Source: JBCCGE01 sp039029455 (GTDB taxonomy: Bacteria; Pseudomonadota; Gammaproteobacteria; Arenicellales; Poriferihabitantaceae). From it: a stretch of DNA of 7,760 nt. The notes below the pieces were generated by a model, which saw nothing but the letters and a program-made list of their open reading frames with translations, was not told the DNA's origin and did no database searches. How positions within the stretch are numbered: position 1 is the first letter of the stretch; each line of letters begins with the position of its first letter. Positions 1 to 7,712 of the stretch are shown piece by piece. The position numbers and the translations under genes were made by a program. The stretch spans positions 1-7,760 of the forward strand of contig JBCCGE010000126.1 in NCBI GenBank assembly GCA_039029455.1. Direction: 5' to 3'.

Positions 1-664
1 CCGAGGGTTTGTTATGGTCAATTGCATACTGGATAGCTTTACGGACCAGACGTTTACTGCCAAATGAACTGATCGGTTTAACGCCCAGTCCGGCACCTTC
101 AAAAAACTCGGCTCCCAGTTCTTCGCGCAGAAAACGGGCGAGCTTCTCGTTTTCCGGAGAACCGCTGGCGTATTCGATACCGGCGTAAACATCTTCAGTA
201 TTTTCCCGAAAGATGACGACATCGACTTCCTCGGGCTTCTGCAGAGGAGACGGCACGCCGGTATAGTACCGTACGGGTCTGACGCAGGCGTAAAGATCCA
301 TCTCCTGACGGAGGGATACGTTCAGGGATCTGAATCCTCCGCCTACAGGCGTTGTAAGCGGCCCCTTAATGGACACAATCAATTCACGAATTGCATCCAG
401 AGTTTCCGGTGGAAAATAGTCGCCTTCGTAAATTCCCGCGGCTTTTTCTCCCATATAGAGTTCGCACCAATGCACCTTTTTCTCTCCACCATACGCCTTT
501 TCCACAGCGGCATCCCAGACCCTTAGTGACGCTTTGGTGATATCAGGACCGATGCCGTCACCTTCCACATATCCGAGAATCGGGTTGTCCGGCACTACCA
601 GTTTGTTATTTTCGACAGTAATCTTTTGACCGTGATCCGGAATTACAATATGTTGATATGTCAT
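1..664 (-). CDS. icd: NADP-dependent isocitrate dehydrogenase, N-terminal 221 codons (3' end outside window)
   Basis: Oxidative decarboxylation of isocitrate to 2-oxoglutarate with NADP+ in the cytoplasmic TCA cycle. Reading the minus strand from the ATG at 664-662 gives an open frame to the window edge with no stop. The protein begins MTYQHIVIPDHGQKITVENN and lines up with E. coli Icd without gaps through the active site: GPLTTPVGGG at about residues 101-110, then R112-S113-L114-N115, R119, R129, R153 and Y160, the known isocitrate-binding set, at the same numbers as in E. coli. S113 is also the residue AceK phosphorylates in E. coli, so control by phosphorylation is possible, but no aceK is in the window. 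The start is supported by GAGGA at 679-675, 10 bases upstream. The C-terminal half, which carries much of the cofactor site, is not visible, so NADP specificity rests on family resemblance. It is transcribed away from the mutase operon. Confidence 0.95.
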   Translation of the reverse strand, partial: MTYQHIVIPDHGQKITVENNKLVVPDNPILGYVEGDGIGPDITKASLRVWDAAVEKAYGGEKKVHWCELYMGEKAAGIYEGDYFPPETLDAIRELIVSIKGPLTTPVGGGFRSLNVSLRQEMDLYACVRPVRYYTGVPSPLQKPEEVDVVIFRENTEDVYAGIEYASGSPENEKLARFLREELGAEFFEGAGLGVKPISSFGSKRLVRKAIQYAIDHNKPS

Positions 665-674
665 GATGGTGTGA

Positions 675-679
675 TCCTC
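675..679 (-). promoter_or_regulatory. Shine-Dalgarno site of icd
   Basis: On the minus strand GAGGA lies 10 bases before the icd ATG at 664-662. It supports this start and contrasts with the plus-strand genes, which show no comparable site. Confidence 0.6.
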
Positions 680-712
680 GTACAAAGAAAGTATTGGGTA
701 TATTGCAGGCTA

Positions 713-723
713 GCTGCCGCAGC
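713..723. repeat. 11-bp palindrome, possible operator
   Basis: GCTGC, a single C, then GCAGC: perfect 5-bp arms. It lies just downstream of the candidate icd -10 and would overlap the inferred transcript start. A function as an operator is inference from position only, and a palindrome this short can arise by chance. Confidence 0.25.
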
Positions 724-727
724 CTTT

Positions 728-733
728 ATTTTA
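728..733 (-). promoter_or_regulatory. Candidate -10 element for icd
   Basis: TAAAAT on the minus strand matches five of six positions of the sigma-70 -10 consensus and would place the transcript start near 721, giving a leader of roughly 57 bases. No good -35 hexamer is found at 16-18 bases, so the call is weak. Confidence 0.25.
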
Positions 734-962
734 ACCTATACTAGAGGGTGGAGTCAGAACTCGGTCGTTGTCACTGCGCTGAAATTCTGGTGCCGACAAG
801 CTACAGCAGCTTTACAAACTGGTTACACTTTGAGTGGCGATAAAGTGCTGCTTATCTCTTACACTCGTGTCGTTGTGTAGCGCGGTTAATTCAACATTAG
901 TCTGAAATTTTGAGCTGCGTTCTGACAGCAATAACACTGATTGTTTGCCCCTGATTCGACAT

Positions 963-3113
963 ATGTCCTCCGATAAAAAATCAACCCACCGTTGGAGTGA
1001 TCTCGCGGAGAAAGAACTGCGGGGAAGGTCACCCGATGAGCTGATTTGGCGAACTCCGGAAGGCATTGAGGTTAAACCCGTCTACACTGCCGCCGATTTA
1101 GACAGTATTTCGTTTACACCGTCCATGCCCGGAATGGAGCCCTTCACTCGGGGGCCGAGAGCGACGATGTATGCCGGCAGACCCTGGACAATACGGCAGT
1201 ACGCCGGGTTTTCGACTGCGGAAGAATCGAATGCGTTCTATCGTAAAAACCTCGCTGCCGGTCAGGCCGGGCTCTCGGTGGCATTTGATCTGGCGACACA
1301 CAGGGGGTATGACTCGGATCATCCCAGAGTTGAGGGTGACGTGGGCAAGGCTGGTGTGGCGATTGATTCGGTCGAAGACATGAAGATTCTGTTTGATCAA
1401 ATACCCCTCGACCAGATGTCAGTGTCAATGACCATGAATGGCGCGGTGCTGCCGGTGATGGCCATGTTTGTTGTCGCAGGCGAAGAACAGGGTTTGAGTA
1501 TTGACGCATTGAGCGGAACGCTCCAAAACGACATTCTCAAAGAGTTCATGGTGCGCAACACCTATATTTATCCCCCGGAACCCTCGATGTCCATCGTATC
1601 CGACATCATCGGATTTACAGCCAGGGAAATGCCAAAGTTCAATCCGATTTCGATTTCCGGTTATCACATGCAGGAAGCAGGCGCGACTGTGGTACAGGAG
1701 CTTGCATTCACCCTTGCAGACGGCATTGAGTACGTACGAGCGGCAATCCGGAGCGGTCTGGATGTGGATGTTTTTGCACCACGACTCTCTTTTTTCTTTG
1801 CCATTGGTATGAATTTTTTCATGGAAGTGGCCAAACTCCGAGCCGCGAGGACGCTCTGGTGCGAATTGATGCGTCAGCATTTTGAACCCAAAAATCAAAA
1901 GTCACTGTTGCTGCGTACGCACTGCCAGACTTCGGGTGTCAGTCTGACCAGTCTCGATCCTCACAACAATATCATTCGAACAACAATAGAAGCGATGGCT
2001 GCGGTGATGGGCGGGACACAGTCGCTGCATACGAATTCATTTGACGAGGCGCTGGCTTTGCCTACGGAAAACTCCGCGCGAATAGCCAGGAACACCCAGT
2101 TGATCCTGCAGCACGAAGCTGACCTGACTCGCGTAGTGGATCCTCTTGCGGGCTCTTATTACGTTGAGAGTCTGACAAATAGTCTTGTCGATGCAGCGCG
2201 TGAATTGATTGATGAAGTAGAACAACTTGGTGGAATGACACGCGCGGTGGAAACCGGCATGCCCAAGCTTCGCATTGAAGAGGCTGCCGCTCGGCGACAG
2301 GCGCGTGTCGATCAGGGCAATGACGTTATCGTTGGTGTCAATCGCTATCAGCGAGATGTCGAGGAAACTGTTGATATTTTGGTTGTCGACAACCAAAAAG
2401 TGCGCGAATCTCAGATCGAACGGCTGCAACGCGTGAGATCAGAGCGGGATGAAGCGCAGTGCAACACCGCTCTCGCGACTCTGGAGACAAGAGCACGAGA
2501 GATGCAGGGAGGTTTGCTGGAAGCCGCTATCGTCGCGGCCCGGGCGCGGGCGACTGTCGGTGAAATATCGGACACTCTCGAACGCGTTTATAATCGGCAT
2601 ACGGCCGAAGTGCGCTCTATAGGAGGCGTCTACACCGAAATGTACTCGGGTAATGAGGAGTTTGATCAGCTGCAAGAGTCCGTGCAGTCTTTCGCAGAAC
2701 GCCACGGTCGCAGACCCAGAATGCTGGTGGTCAAGCTGGGGCAGGACGGGCATGACCGTGGCGCAAAAATCATCGCTACGGCGTTTGCCGACATTGGTTT
2801 TGATGTGGATATTGGTCCACTGTTTCAAACACCTGAAGAGGCGGTTCGACAGGCTGTGGAGAACGATGTCCATCTGATTGGCGTGTCTTCCCAGGCGGCG
2901 GGTCACCGCACACTTGTACCCGGATTAATGCAATCACTGAAGGACGCGGATTCCGAAGAAATCATGGTGATTTGCGGAGGCGTGATCCCGCCGGATGATT
3001 ACCAGCTACTATATGACGAGGGCGTTACTGCGGTGTTCGGGCCGGGCACTAAAATACCTGAAGCGGCAGCTCAGATTCTCAACGCTCTGGAAAGCAGGCT
3101 AACAGAACAATAA
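963..3113 (+). CDS. scpA: Methylmalonyl-CoA mutase, single-chain adenosylcobalamin enzyme
   Basis: Interconverts (R)-methylmalonyl-CoA and succinyl-CoA in the cytoplasm. From the ATG at 963 the product is 716 aa, matching E. coli ScpA (714) and the catalytic chain of P. shermanii. An N-terminal substrate-binding TIM barrel (about 1-540) is followed by a linker and a C-terminal B12 domain (about 580-716). The barrel shows TMY (Y70), Y80 and R198, which correspond to P. shermanii Y89 and R207 that set methylmalonyl over isobutyryl specificity, then Y234-H235 in SGYHM, and H320 and Q322. The B12 motif is K591...D595-G-H597-DRG, with H597 the lower axial ligand (H610 equivalent). The frame is open back to 906, so a TTG at 945 would add six residues. 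I prefer ATG 963 because it aligns with ScpA; neither has a Shine-Dalgarno site. It is the first gene of the operon. V326 and H334 differ from the Trp and Tyr seen in E. coli ScpA. Other symbols used for the family are mcm, mutB and bhbA. Confidence 0.96.
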   Translation: MSSDKKSTHRWSDLAEKELRGRSPDELIWRTPEGIEVKPVYTAADLDSISFTPSMPGMEPFTRGPRATMYAGRPWTIRQYAGFSTAEESNAFYRKNLAAGQAGLSVAFDLATHRGYDSDHPRVEGDVGKAGVAIDSVEDMKILFDQIPLDQMSVSMTMNGAVLPVMAMFVVAGEEQGLSIDALSGTLQNDILKEFMVRNTYIYPPEPSMSIVSDIIGFTAREMPKFNPISISGYHMQEAGATVVQELAFTLADGIEYVRAAIRSGLDVDVFAPRLSFFFAIGMNFFMEVAKLRAARTLWCELMRQHFEPKNQKSLLLRTHCQTSGVSLTSLDPHNNIIRTTIEAMAAVMGGTQSLHTNSFDEALALPTENSARIARNTQLILQHEADLTRVVDPLAGSYYVESLTNSLVDAARELIDEVEQLGGMTRAVETGMPKLRIEEAAARRQARVDQGNDVIVGVNRYQRDVEETVDILVVDNQKVRESQIERLQRVRSERDEAQCNTALATLETRAREMQGGLLEAAIVAARARATVGEISDTLERVYNRHTAEVRSIGGVYTEMYSGNEEFDQLQESVQSFAERHGRRPRMLVVKLGQDGHDRGAKIIATAFADIGFDVDIGPLFQTPEEAVRQAVENDVHLIGVSSQAAGHRTLVPGLMQSLKDADSEEIMVICGGVIPPDDYQLLYDEGVTAVFGPGTKIPEAAAQILNALESRLTEQ

Positions 3114-3132
3114 CCAGTACGACTCTTTATAT

Positions 3133-4665
3133 ATGCACGAAATAATTGAACAACTCGAGTCAAAACGAAACGAAGCCAAACTTGGCGGTGGGCAAAGACG
3201 AATCGACGCTCAACATGCCAAAGGTAAACTGACTGCAAGAGAACGCATTGACATTCTTCTGGACGAAGACAGTTTTGAAGAATGGGATATATTCGTAGAA
3301 CATCGATGCAGTGATTTTGGTATGGATGAAAAAACAGTGCCTGGAGACGGCGTTGTGATTGGATACGGAACCATCAACGGCCGGCTGGTGTTTGTGTACA
3401 GTCAGGATTTCACCGTGTTCGGAGGATCTTTGTCTGAAGCCCACGCGGAGAAGATCTGCAAAGTGATGGATCAGGCGATGAAAGTTGGCGCGCCGGTTAT
3501 TGGTATATCAGATTCCGGTGGTGCCCGCATTCAGGAAGGCGTAGCGTCACTCGGAGGGTATGCCGAAGTCTTTCAGCGCAACGTTATGGCGTCGGGAGTT
3601 GTACCTCAACTTTCGCTGATCATGGGGCCTTGTGCGGGTGGCGCGGTCTACTCTCCTGCCATCACCGATTTCATATTCATGGTCGAAGACAGTTCATACA
3701 TGTTTGTCACAGGGCCAGACGTAGTCAAAACTGTCACACATGAAACTGTTACTGCGGAGGATTTAGGCGGCGCGCTCACGCATACTACCCGCTCCGGGGT
3801 CGCTGATCTTGCTTTTGAAAACGACGTGGACGCGTTGCAGATGACGCGGCGCTTTTTCAATTTTCTGCCGGCCAACAATCGCGAGGGGCCGCCGCATCGG
3901 CGAACCGACGATCATATTGATCGTTCAGAGCCATCTCTTGATACTTTGGTGCCGGACAATCCAAACTTACCTTATGACATAAAGGAACTGATTGTCAGCA
4001 TAGTTGACGAAGGTGACTTTTTCGAACTCTCGCCAGGGTATGCCAAAAATATCGTCATTGGATTTGCCCGTATGGACGGAAACCCGGTGGGTTTCGTGGC
4101 TAACCAGCCAATGGTTCTGGCGGGTTGTCTTGATATCAATGCATCGATTAAGGGCGCACGTTTTGTTCGTTTCTGCGACGCATTTAATATCCCGATTGTT
4201 ACACTGGTCGATGTCCCGGGATTCATGCCGGGAACATCTCAGGAATACGGCGGAATCATCAAACATGGAGCAAAACTGCTGTATGCCTACGCGGAGTGCA
4301 CGGTACCCAAAATAACCCTGATTACCCGCAAGGCCTATGGCGGCGCTTATGACGTCATGGCTTCAAAGCACCTTCGAGGTGACGTAAATCTGACCTGGCC
4401 AAGTGCGGAGATCGCTGTCATGGGGCCAAAGGGAGCGGTGGAAATTATATTTCGCGAAGACGCCAAAGATACCGATACGCTTAATCAACGCACGGAGGAA
4501 TATCGGCAGAAGTTTGCCAATCCGTTTGTAGCCGGTCGAAGGGGTTTTATCGACGACGTTATATTGCCGCGAGACACCCGTAAACGCGTCTGTCGGTCAC
4601 TGGCAATGCTGCAGGACAAGGAGCTGCAGAACCCGTGGAAGAAACATGGCAACATCCCACTTTAG
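3133..4665 (+). CDS. pccB: Propionyl-CoA carboxylase, beta (carboxyltransferase) subunit
   Basis: Moves the carboxyl group from carboxybiotin on PccA to propionyl-CoA, giving (S)-methylmalonyl-CoA; the family works as an alpha6-beta6 complex. The 510-aa length is typical for PccB. Two crotonase-like carboxyltransferase halves are visible: the N-terminal half has SGGARIQEG at 128-136 and GPCAGGAVYSPA from 165, and the C-terminal half has VPGFMPGTSQEYGG at 361-374; these glycine-rich loops form the acyl-CoA and biotin oxyanion sites. D407 in GGAYDVM corresponds to S. coelicolor PccB D422, which favours propionyl-CoA over acetyl-CoA. The protein ends in KKHGNIPL, the usual end of PccB/AccD-type chains. 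It begins 19 bases after the mutase stop. The start at MHEIIEQLESKR fits the family, yet upstream is only TTTATAT with no Shine-Dalgarno. A methylcrotonyl-CoA carboxylase beta chain is less likely given the length, D407 and neighbours. Confidence 0.95.
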   Translation: MHEIIEQLESKRNEAKLGGGQRRIDAQHAKGKLTARERIDILLDEDSFEEWDIFVEHRCSDFGMDEKTVPGDGVVIGYGTINGRLVFVYSQDFTVFGGSLSEAHAEKICKVMDQAMKVGAPVIGISDSGGARIQEGVASLGGYAEVFQRNVMASGVVPQLSLIMGPCAGGAVYSPAITDFIFMVEDSSYMFVTGPDVVKTVTHETVTAEDLGGALTHTTRSGVADLAFENDVDALQMTRRFFNFLPANNREGPPHRRTDDHIDRSEPSLDTLVPDNPNLPYDIKELIVSIVDEGDFFELSPGYAKNIVIGFARMDGNPVGFVANQPMVLAGCLDINASIKGARFVRFCDAFNIPIVTLVDVPGFMPGTSQEYGGIIKHGAKLLYAYAECTVPKITLITRKAYGGAYDVMASKHLRGDVNLTWPSAEIAVMGPKGAVEIIFREDAKDTDTLNQRTEEYRQKFANPFVAGRRGFIDDVILPRDTRKRVCRSLAMLQDKELQNPWKKHGNIPL

Positions 4666-4687
4666 AGAACACCGATAACCATAAAAA

Positions 4688-6682
4688 ATGTTCAAGAAAA
4701 TTCTTATTGCCAATAGGGGTGAAATAGCATGTCGTGTCATCGAGACCGCTAAGAAAATGTCGATCGGAACGGTGGCGGTTTTTTCGGATGCTGATCGCAA
4801 TGCGCGCCATGTAGAAATGGCTGATGAAGCGGTACATATAGGACCTTCCGCTGCTGCTGAAAGCTATCTGGTGATCGATAAAATTATCTCGGCATGTCAG
4901 TCAACCGGTGCAGAAGCCGTGCACCCCGGATACGGCTTCCTTTCCGAAAACGCAGCATTTGTCGATGCTTTGGACGCAGCGGGCATCGCGTTCATCGGGC
5001 CTCGAAAACGAGCGATTGAGGCCATGGGTGACAAAATCACCTCCAAGAAAATCGCCGAGGAAGCGGGAGTAAACGTAATCCCGGGACACACTGAAGTGGT
5101 CAAGGACGCAGATGAGGCCGTAGAAATTTCGGACCGTATCGGCTATCCGGTCATGATCAAGGCCAGCGCGGGCGGCGGTGGCAAGGGTATGCGAGTGGCC
5201 TACAATGAGGAAGAGTGTCGCGAAGGCTTTGTTCGCGCAACCAGCGAAGCAGTGTCCAGCTTCGGTGATGGCCGGATTTTTATTGAAAAGTTTGTCGACC
5301 AGCCCAGACACATCGAAATTCAAATTATTGCTGACGCGCATGGTAACGTGATTACACTCAATGAGCGCGAATGTTCGATTCAGCGGCGTCATCAGAAGGT
5401 GATCGAGGAAGCGCCGTCGCCGTTTATTGACGAAGGTACCCGCGACGAAATGAGTCGGCAGGCAATATCCCTGGCCAGAGCAGTCGACTACGAGTCAGCA
5501 GGAACGGTCGAACTGATTGTGGACGGCAATAGAAAATTTTACTTCCTTGAAATGAACACCCGACTGCAGGTTGAACACCCGGTCACGGAGTTGATTACCG
5601 GGCTCGATCTGGTTGAAATGATGATTAAGGTTGCCGCTGGAGAAAAGTTGCCGATCGAGCAAAAAGATGTTCAAAGAGACGGTTGGGCAATTGAATCCAG
5701 AATATACGCAGAGAGCGCATTTCGTAATTTTTTGCCGTCGACAGGTCGACTCGTTCGCTACCAGGTGCCACAGACCGGCAAGAATGTTCGGGTGGACACC
5801 GGAGTAACACAGGGATCCGAAATTTCGATGTTTTACGATCCAATGATCGCAAAGCTTGTGACCTGGGCAGAGACGCGAACACTCGCAATCGAGGCCATGG
5901 AAACGGCGTTAAATGAATACTACATCAGAGGTGTCGATACTAATCTGCCGTTCCTGTCAGCGATTATGGCGAATCCCAGATTCAGGGAAGGAAGTTTAAC
6001 GACAAATTTTATTGCCGAGGAGTATCCTGATGGTTTCTCCCCAGATCTGACTGTAGACAGTCCGGTTGAACAGTTAGCGGCGATTGTCACTTCTATCCAC
6101 GATCGACTGTCGCGCCGAGCGGCGTCAACGTCCGGGCAATTGCCAGGATACGGTCGCAAGGTGTCATACCAGTGGACCGTATTGTTTGATACTCATTCGA
6201 TAGATACGGAGGTCGAACCCGAAACGGAAAGCCGAAGCATTCGTGTCGGGGACCGTGAATTCAGAATCGCGGACAACTGGATAGCCACAGAGCCTGTGTT
6301 CAGAGCGAGTGTCAATGATGCTCCGATTTGTATGCACATTGAGAAAACAGGTTATACATATGTGCTCACTGCATCCGGTCGGGAAATGTCAGTTAAAGTG
6401 CTGTCCAGACGAGCGGGTGATTTGCATCAACATATGCCGGTTAAGGAAGCTGTCGATCTGTCCGGATTCCTGCTTTCACCTATGCCGGGTCTGTTGGTTT
6501 CAGTCCCGGTCGAGGCGGGTCAGACTGTCAAAGCCGGAGAGGAACTCGCTGTAATCGAGGCGATGAAAATGGAAAACAGTATGCGTGCGGAACGAGAGGT
6601 TGTTGTTGATGAAGTTTTGGTTGAACAGGGCAATACGCTCGAAGTTGATCAGCCTATTATTCGTTTTCGCCAGAGCGATTGA
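4688..6682 (+). CDS. pccA: Propionyl-CoA carboxylase, alpha subunit (biotin carboxylase plus biotin carrier)
   Basis: ATP-dependent carboxylation of its own biotin, which then serves PccB. The 664-aa chain has a biotin carboxylase module (about 1-450) starting MFKKILIANRGEIACRV, the ATP-grasp glycine loop K158-ASAGGGGKG, H208, RRHQK (H235, K237), E288-M-N290-T-R292 and R338, all matching E. coli AccC catalytic and ATP-site residues. A less conserved BT linker domain (about 465-585) binds the beta subunit in known PccA structures. The C-terminal carrier domain begins near LLSPMPGLLVS and has the biotinyl lysine K627 in EAMKMEN, 37 residues from the end. The start is fixed by the conserved N terminus; the 22-base gap after pccB ends in a run of A and has no clear Shine-Dalgarno. 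The usual Asp-Pro after YAE is Ser343-Ala344 here, next to R338. Length, LSPMPG context and neighbours favour propionyl over methylcrotonyl substrate. Confidence 0.95.
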   Translation: MFKKILIANRGEIACRVIETAKKMSIGTVAVFSDADRNARHVEMADEAVHIGPSAAAESYLVIDKIISACQSTGAEAVHPGYGFLSENAAFVDALDAAGIAFIGPRKRAIEAMGDKITSKKIAEEAGVNVIPGHTEVVKDADEAVEISDRIGYPVMIKASAGGGGKGMRVAYNEEECREGFVRATSEAVSSFGDGRIFIEKFVDQPRHIEIQIIADAHGNVITLNERECSIQRRHQKVIEEAPSPFIDEGTRDEMSRQAISLARAVDYESAGTVELIVDGNRKFYFLEMNTRLQVEHPVTELITGLDLVEMMIKVAAGEKLPIEQKDVQRDGWAIESRIYAESAFRNFLPSTGRLVRYQVPQTGKNVRVDTGVTQGSEISMFYDPMIAKLVTWAETRTLAIEAMETALNEYYIRGVDTNLPFLSAIMANPRFREGSLTTNFIAEEYPDGFSPDLTVDSPVEQLAAIVTSIHDRLSRRAASTSGQLPGYGRKVSYQWTVLFDTHSIDTEVEPETESRSIRVGDREFRIADNWIATEPVFRASVNDAPICMHIEKTGYTYVLTASGREMSVKVLSRRAGDLHQHMPVKEAVDLSGFLLSPMPGLLVSVPVEAGQTVKAGEELAVIEAMKMENSMRAEREVVVDEVLVEQGNTLEVDQPIIRFRQSD

Positions 6683-6691
6683 CCCCCCTGT

Positions 6692-7705
6692 ATGACCGCA
6701 CTTTGTGTTGATGAACTGGCAGATCGAATTCGACAAGGCGATCGAAAAGCGCTGGCGCAGGCGATAACTGTTATCGAATCAACCCGTTCTGATCATCGAT
6801 CTGCTGCAGAATCGCTGCTTGAGCAACTCATGCCTGACAGTGGTCGTGCGATTCGCATCGGAATTACGGGTGTGCCCGGTGTTGGTAAATCCACGTTTAT
6901 CGAATCTTTTGGGCTGAACTTGCTTGCACGCGGTAAACACGTGGCTGTGCTGGCGATTGATCCGTCGTCTGCAACCAGCGGTGGCGCCATTCTGGGCGAC
7001 AAAACGCGAATGCCCAATCTTTCAGTTATGCCGAATGCGTTTATTCGGCCCTCACCCGCTGGGCGGACACTGGGCGGTGTCGCCCGCAGAACGCATGAGA
7101 GCATGTTGTTATGCGAAGCCGCCGGGTTTGATGTGCTGTTAATTGAAACTGTCGGTGTGGGGCAGTCAGAGTTTCTGGTTTCACAGATGACTGACTTGTT
7201 TTTGCTTTTGATTTTGCCTTCCGCTGGTGATGACTTACAGGGCATTAAGCGCGGTATTATGGAACTTGCGGATATGGTCGTGATAAATAAGGCCGATGGC
7301 GATTTAACGAACCGTGCCAGGATTGCTCAGGCGGATGTGAAAAATGCCCTTGGGCTGATGCAACCCAGACTGCCAGGATGGAAGGTGCCGGTCAGCACGG
7401 TATCATCTACACAACAGATTGGTATTGATGACGTTTGGCAACAGGTGATGAATTACTTCGAACACATCGACGCAGGTCCGGGATTGAAAGATTTGCGTGC
7501 GAATCAGGCGATTGAAAATCTTTGGCGTGAAGCCGGAGAACACCTTATGTCGGCACTGCAGGCATTCGAAGTCGCAGATTCCACGCTGACATCCTTACGG
7601 GATCAGGTCGCTGGCGGTGAAATTCCGGCATCGGTCGCGGCTCGCCAGCTCGTTGAGTGGTTTCTGGACTCGAAATCTCGGGGCAGTCCCCCAAAGGTCA
7701 ATTGA
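6692..7705 (+). CDS. meaB: Methylmalonyl-CoA mutase-associated GTPase MeaB (ArgK/YgfD family)
   Basis: G3E-family P-loop GTPase that binds methylmalonyl-CoA mutase, gates adenosylcobalamin loading and protects the enzyme from inactivation. The 337 aa compare with about 330 for M. extorquens MeaB and E. coli YgfD/ArgK. The order is an N-terminal helical arm (1-52), Walker A G60-VPGVG-K66-S67-T68, the family signature DPSSATSGGAILGDKTRM from about 90, RPSPAGRTLGGVARRTHE, the E152-TVGVGQSE switch region, a LILPSAGDDLQGIKRGIMELAD stretch including the segment called switch III in MeaB, the guanine-specificity motif N199-K200-A201-D202, and a C-terminal helical dimerisation region. Its start lies 9 bases after the pccA stop, over a C-rich stretch with no Shine-Dalgarno. 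In older databases the family is named LAO/AO transport ATPase (ArgK); mutase and carboxylase genes in the same operon make the mutase-chaperone role far more likely here. Confidence 0.95.
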   Translation: MTALCVDELADRIRQGDRKALAQAITVIESTRSDHRSAAESLLEQLMPDSGRAIRIGITGVPGVGKSTFIESFGLNLLARGKHVAVLAIDPSSATSGGAILGDKTRMPNLSVMPNAFIRPSPAGRTLGGVARRTHESMLLCEAAGFDVLLIETVGVGQSEFLVSQMTDLFLLLILPSAGDDLQGIKRGIMELADMVVINKADGDLTNRARIAQADVKNALGLMQPRLPGWKVPVSTVSSTQQIGIDDVWQQVMNYFEHIDAGPGLKDLRANQAIENLWREAGEHLMSALQAFEVADSTLTSLRDQVAGGEIPASVAARQLVEWFLDSKSRGSPPKVN

Positions 7706-7712
7706 ATTTGGA

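Larger units (their letters stand above)
665..962. promoter_or_regulatory. Divergent control region between icd and the methylmalonyl-CoA operon
   Basis: These 298 bases separate two divergent genes and carry no convincing gene of their own, so promoters for both directions must lie here. What can be seen: an A+T-rich stretch at 725-740; a palindrome, GCTGC-C-GCAGC, at 713-723; a weak dyad, CACTTT (826-831) with AAAGTG (842-847); TTACACT twice (823-829 and 859-865, start to start 36 bases); and GTCGTTGT twice (764-771 and 869-876). For the plus strand the best sigma-70-like pair I find is TTGAGT (830-835), 17 bases, TATCTC (853-858), which is weak. No cobalamin riboswitch box is recognisable, although the first gene product uses adenosylcobalamin. 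No terminator-like hairpin followed by a T run is seen. Confidence 0.6.

Noticed and set aside
817..833. AACTGGT half-site resembling a FadR operator
   Set aside because: Only the left half matches; the right half (expected ACCAGTT-like) is absent, so it is no better than chance.
626..880. An 84-codon plus-strand open frame running from inside icd into the intergenic region
   Set aside because: It overlaps the strongly supported icd N terminus on the opposite strand, resembles no known protein, and has no ribosome binding site.
922..927. CTGACA as a -35 element for the mutase operon
   Set aside because: Five of six consensus bases match, but nothing resembling a -10 lies 16-18 bases downstream, where the sequence is TTGCCC near 945.
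665..962. Possible cobalamin riboswitch ahead of an adenosylcobalamin-dependent enzyme
   Set aside because: I find no B12-box-like sequence or the expected multi-helix layout on the plus strand. A covariance-model search (Infernal with the cobalamin family) would settle it.
812..1066. An 84-codon minus-strand open frame across the mutase start
   Set aside because: It overlaps the mutase N terminus antisense and its composition looks like a shadow frame; no family motif.
1425..1898. Long antisense open frame (157 codons) within the mutase gene, and similar ones at 2439-2906 and 4901-5392
   Set aside because: All lie fully inside conserved genes on the other strand and show no motifs; they are by-products of the codon use of the sense gene.
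6683..6691. C-rich run between pccA and meaB as a terminator or frameshift site
   Set aside because: Only nine bases, no hairpin and no T run; both flanking genes are intact and full length.
6692..7705. Reading this gene as a lysine/arginine/ornithine transport ATPase (ArgK)
   Set aside because: That is a legacy name; the G3E GTPase motifs and the mutase operon context identify it as MeaB.
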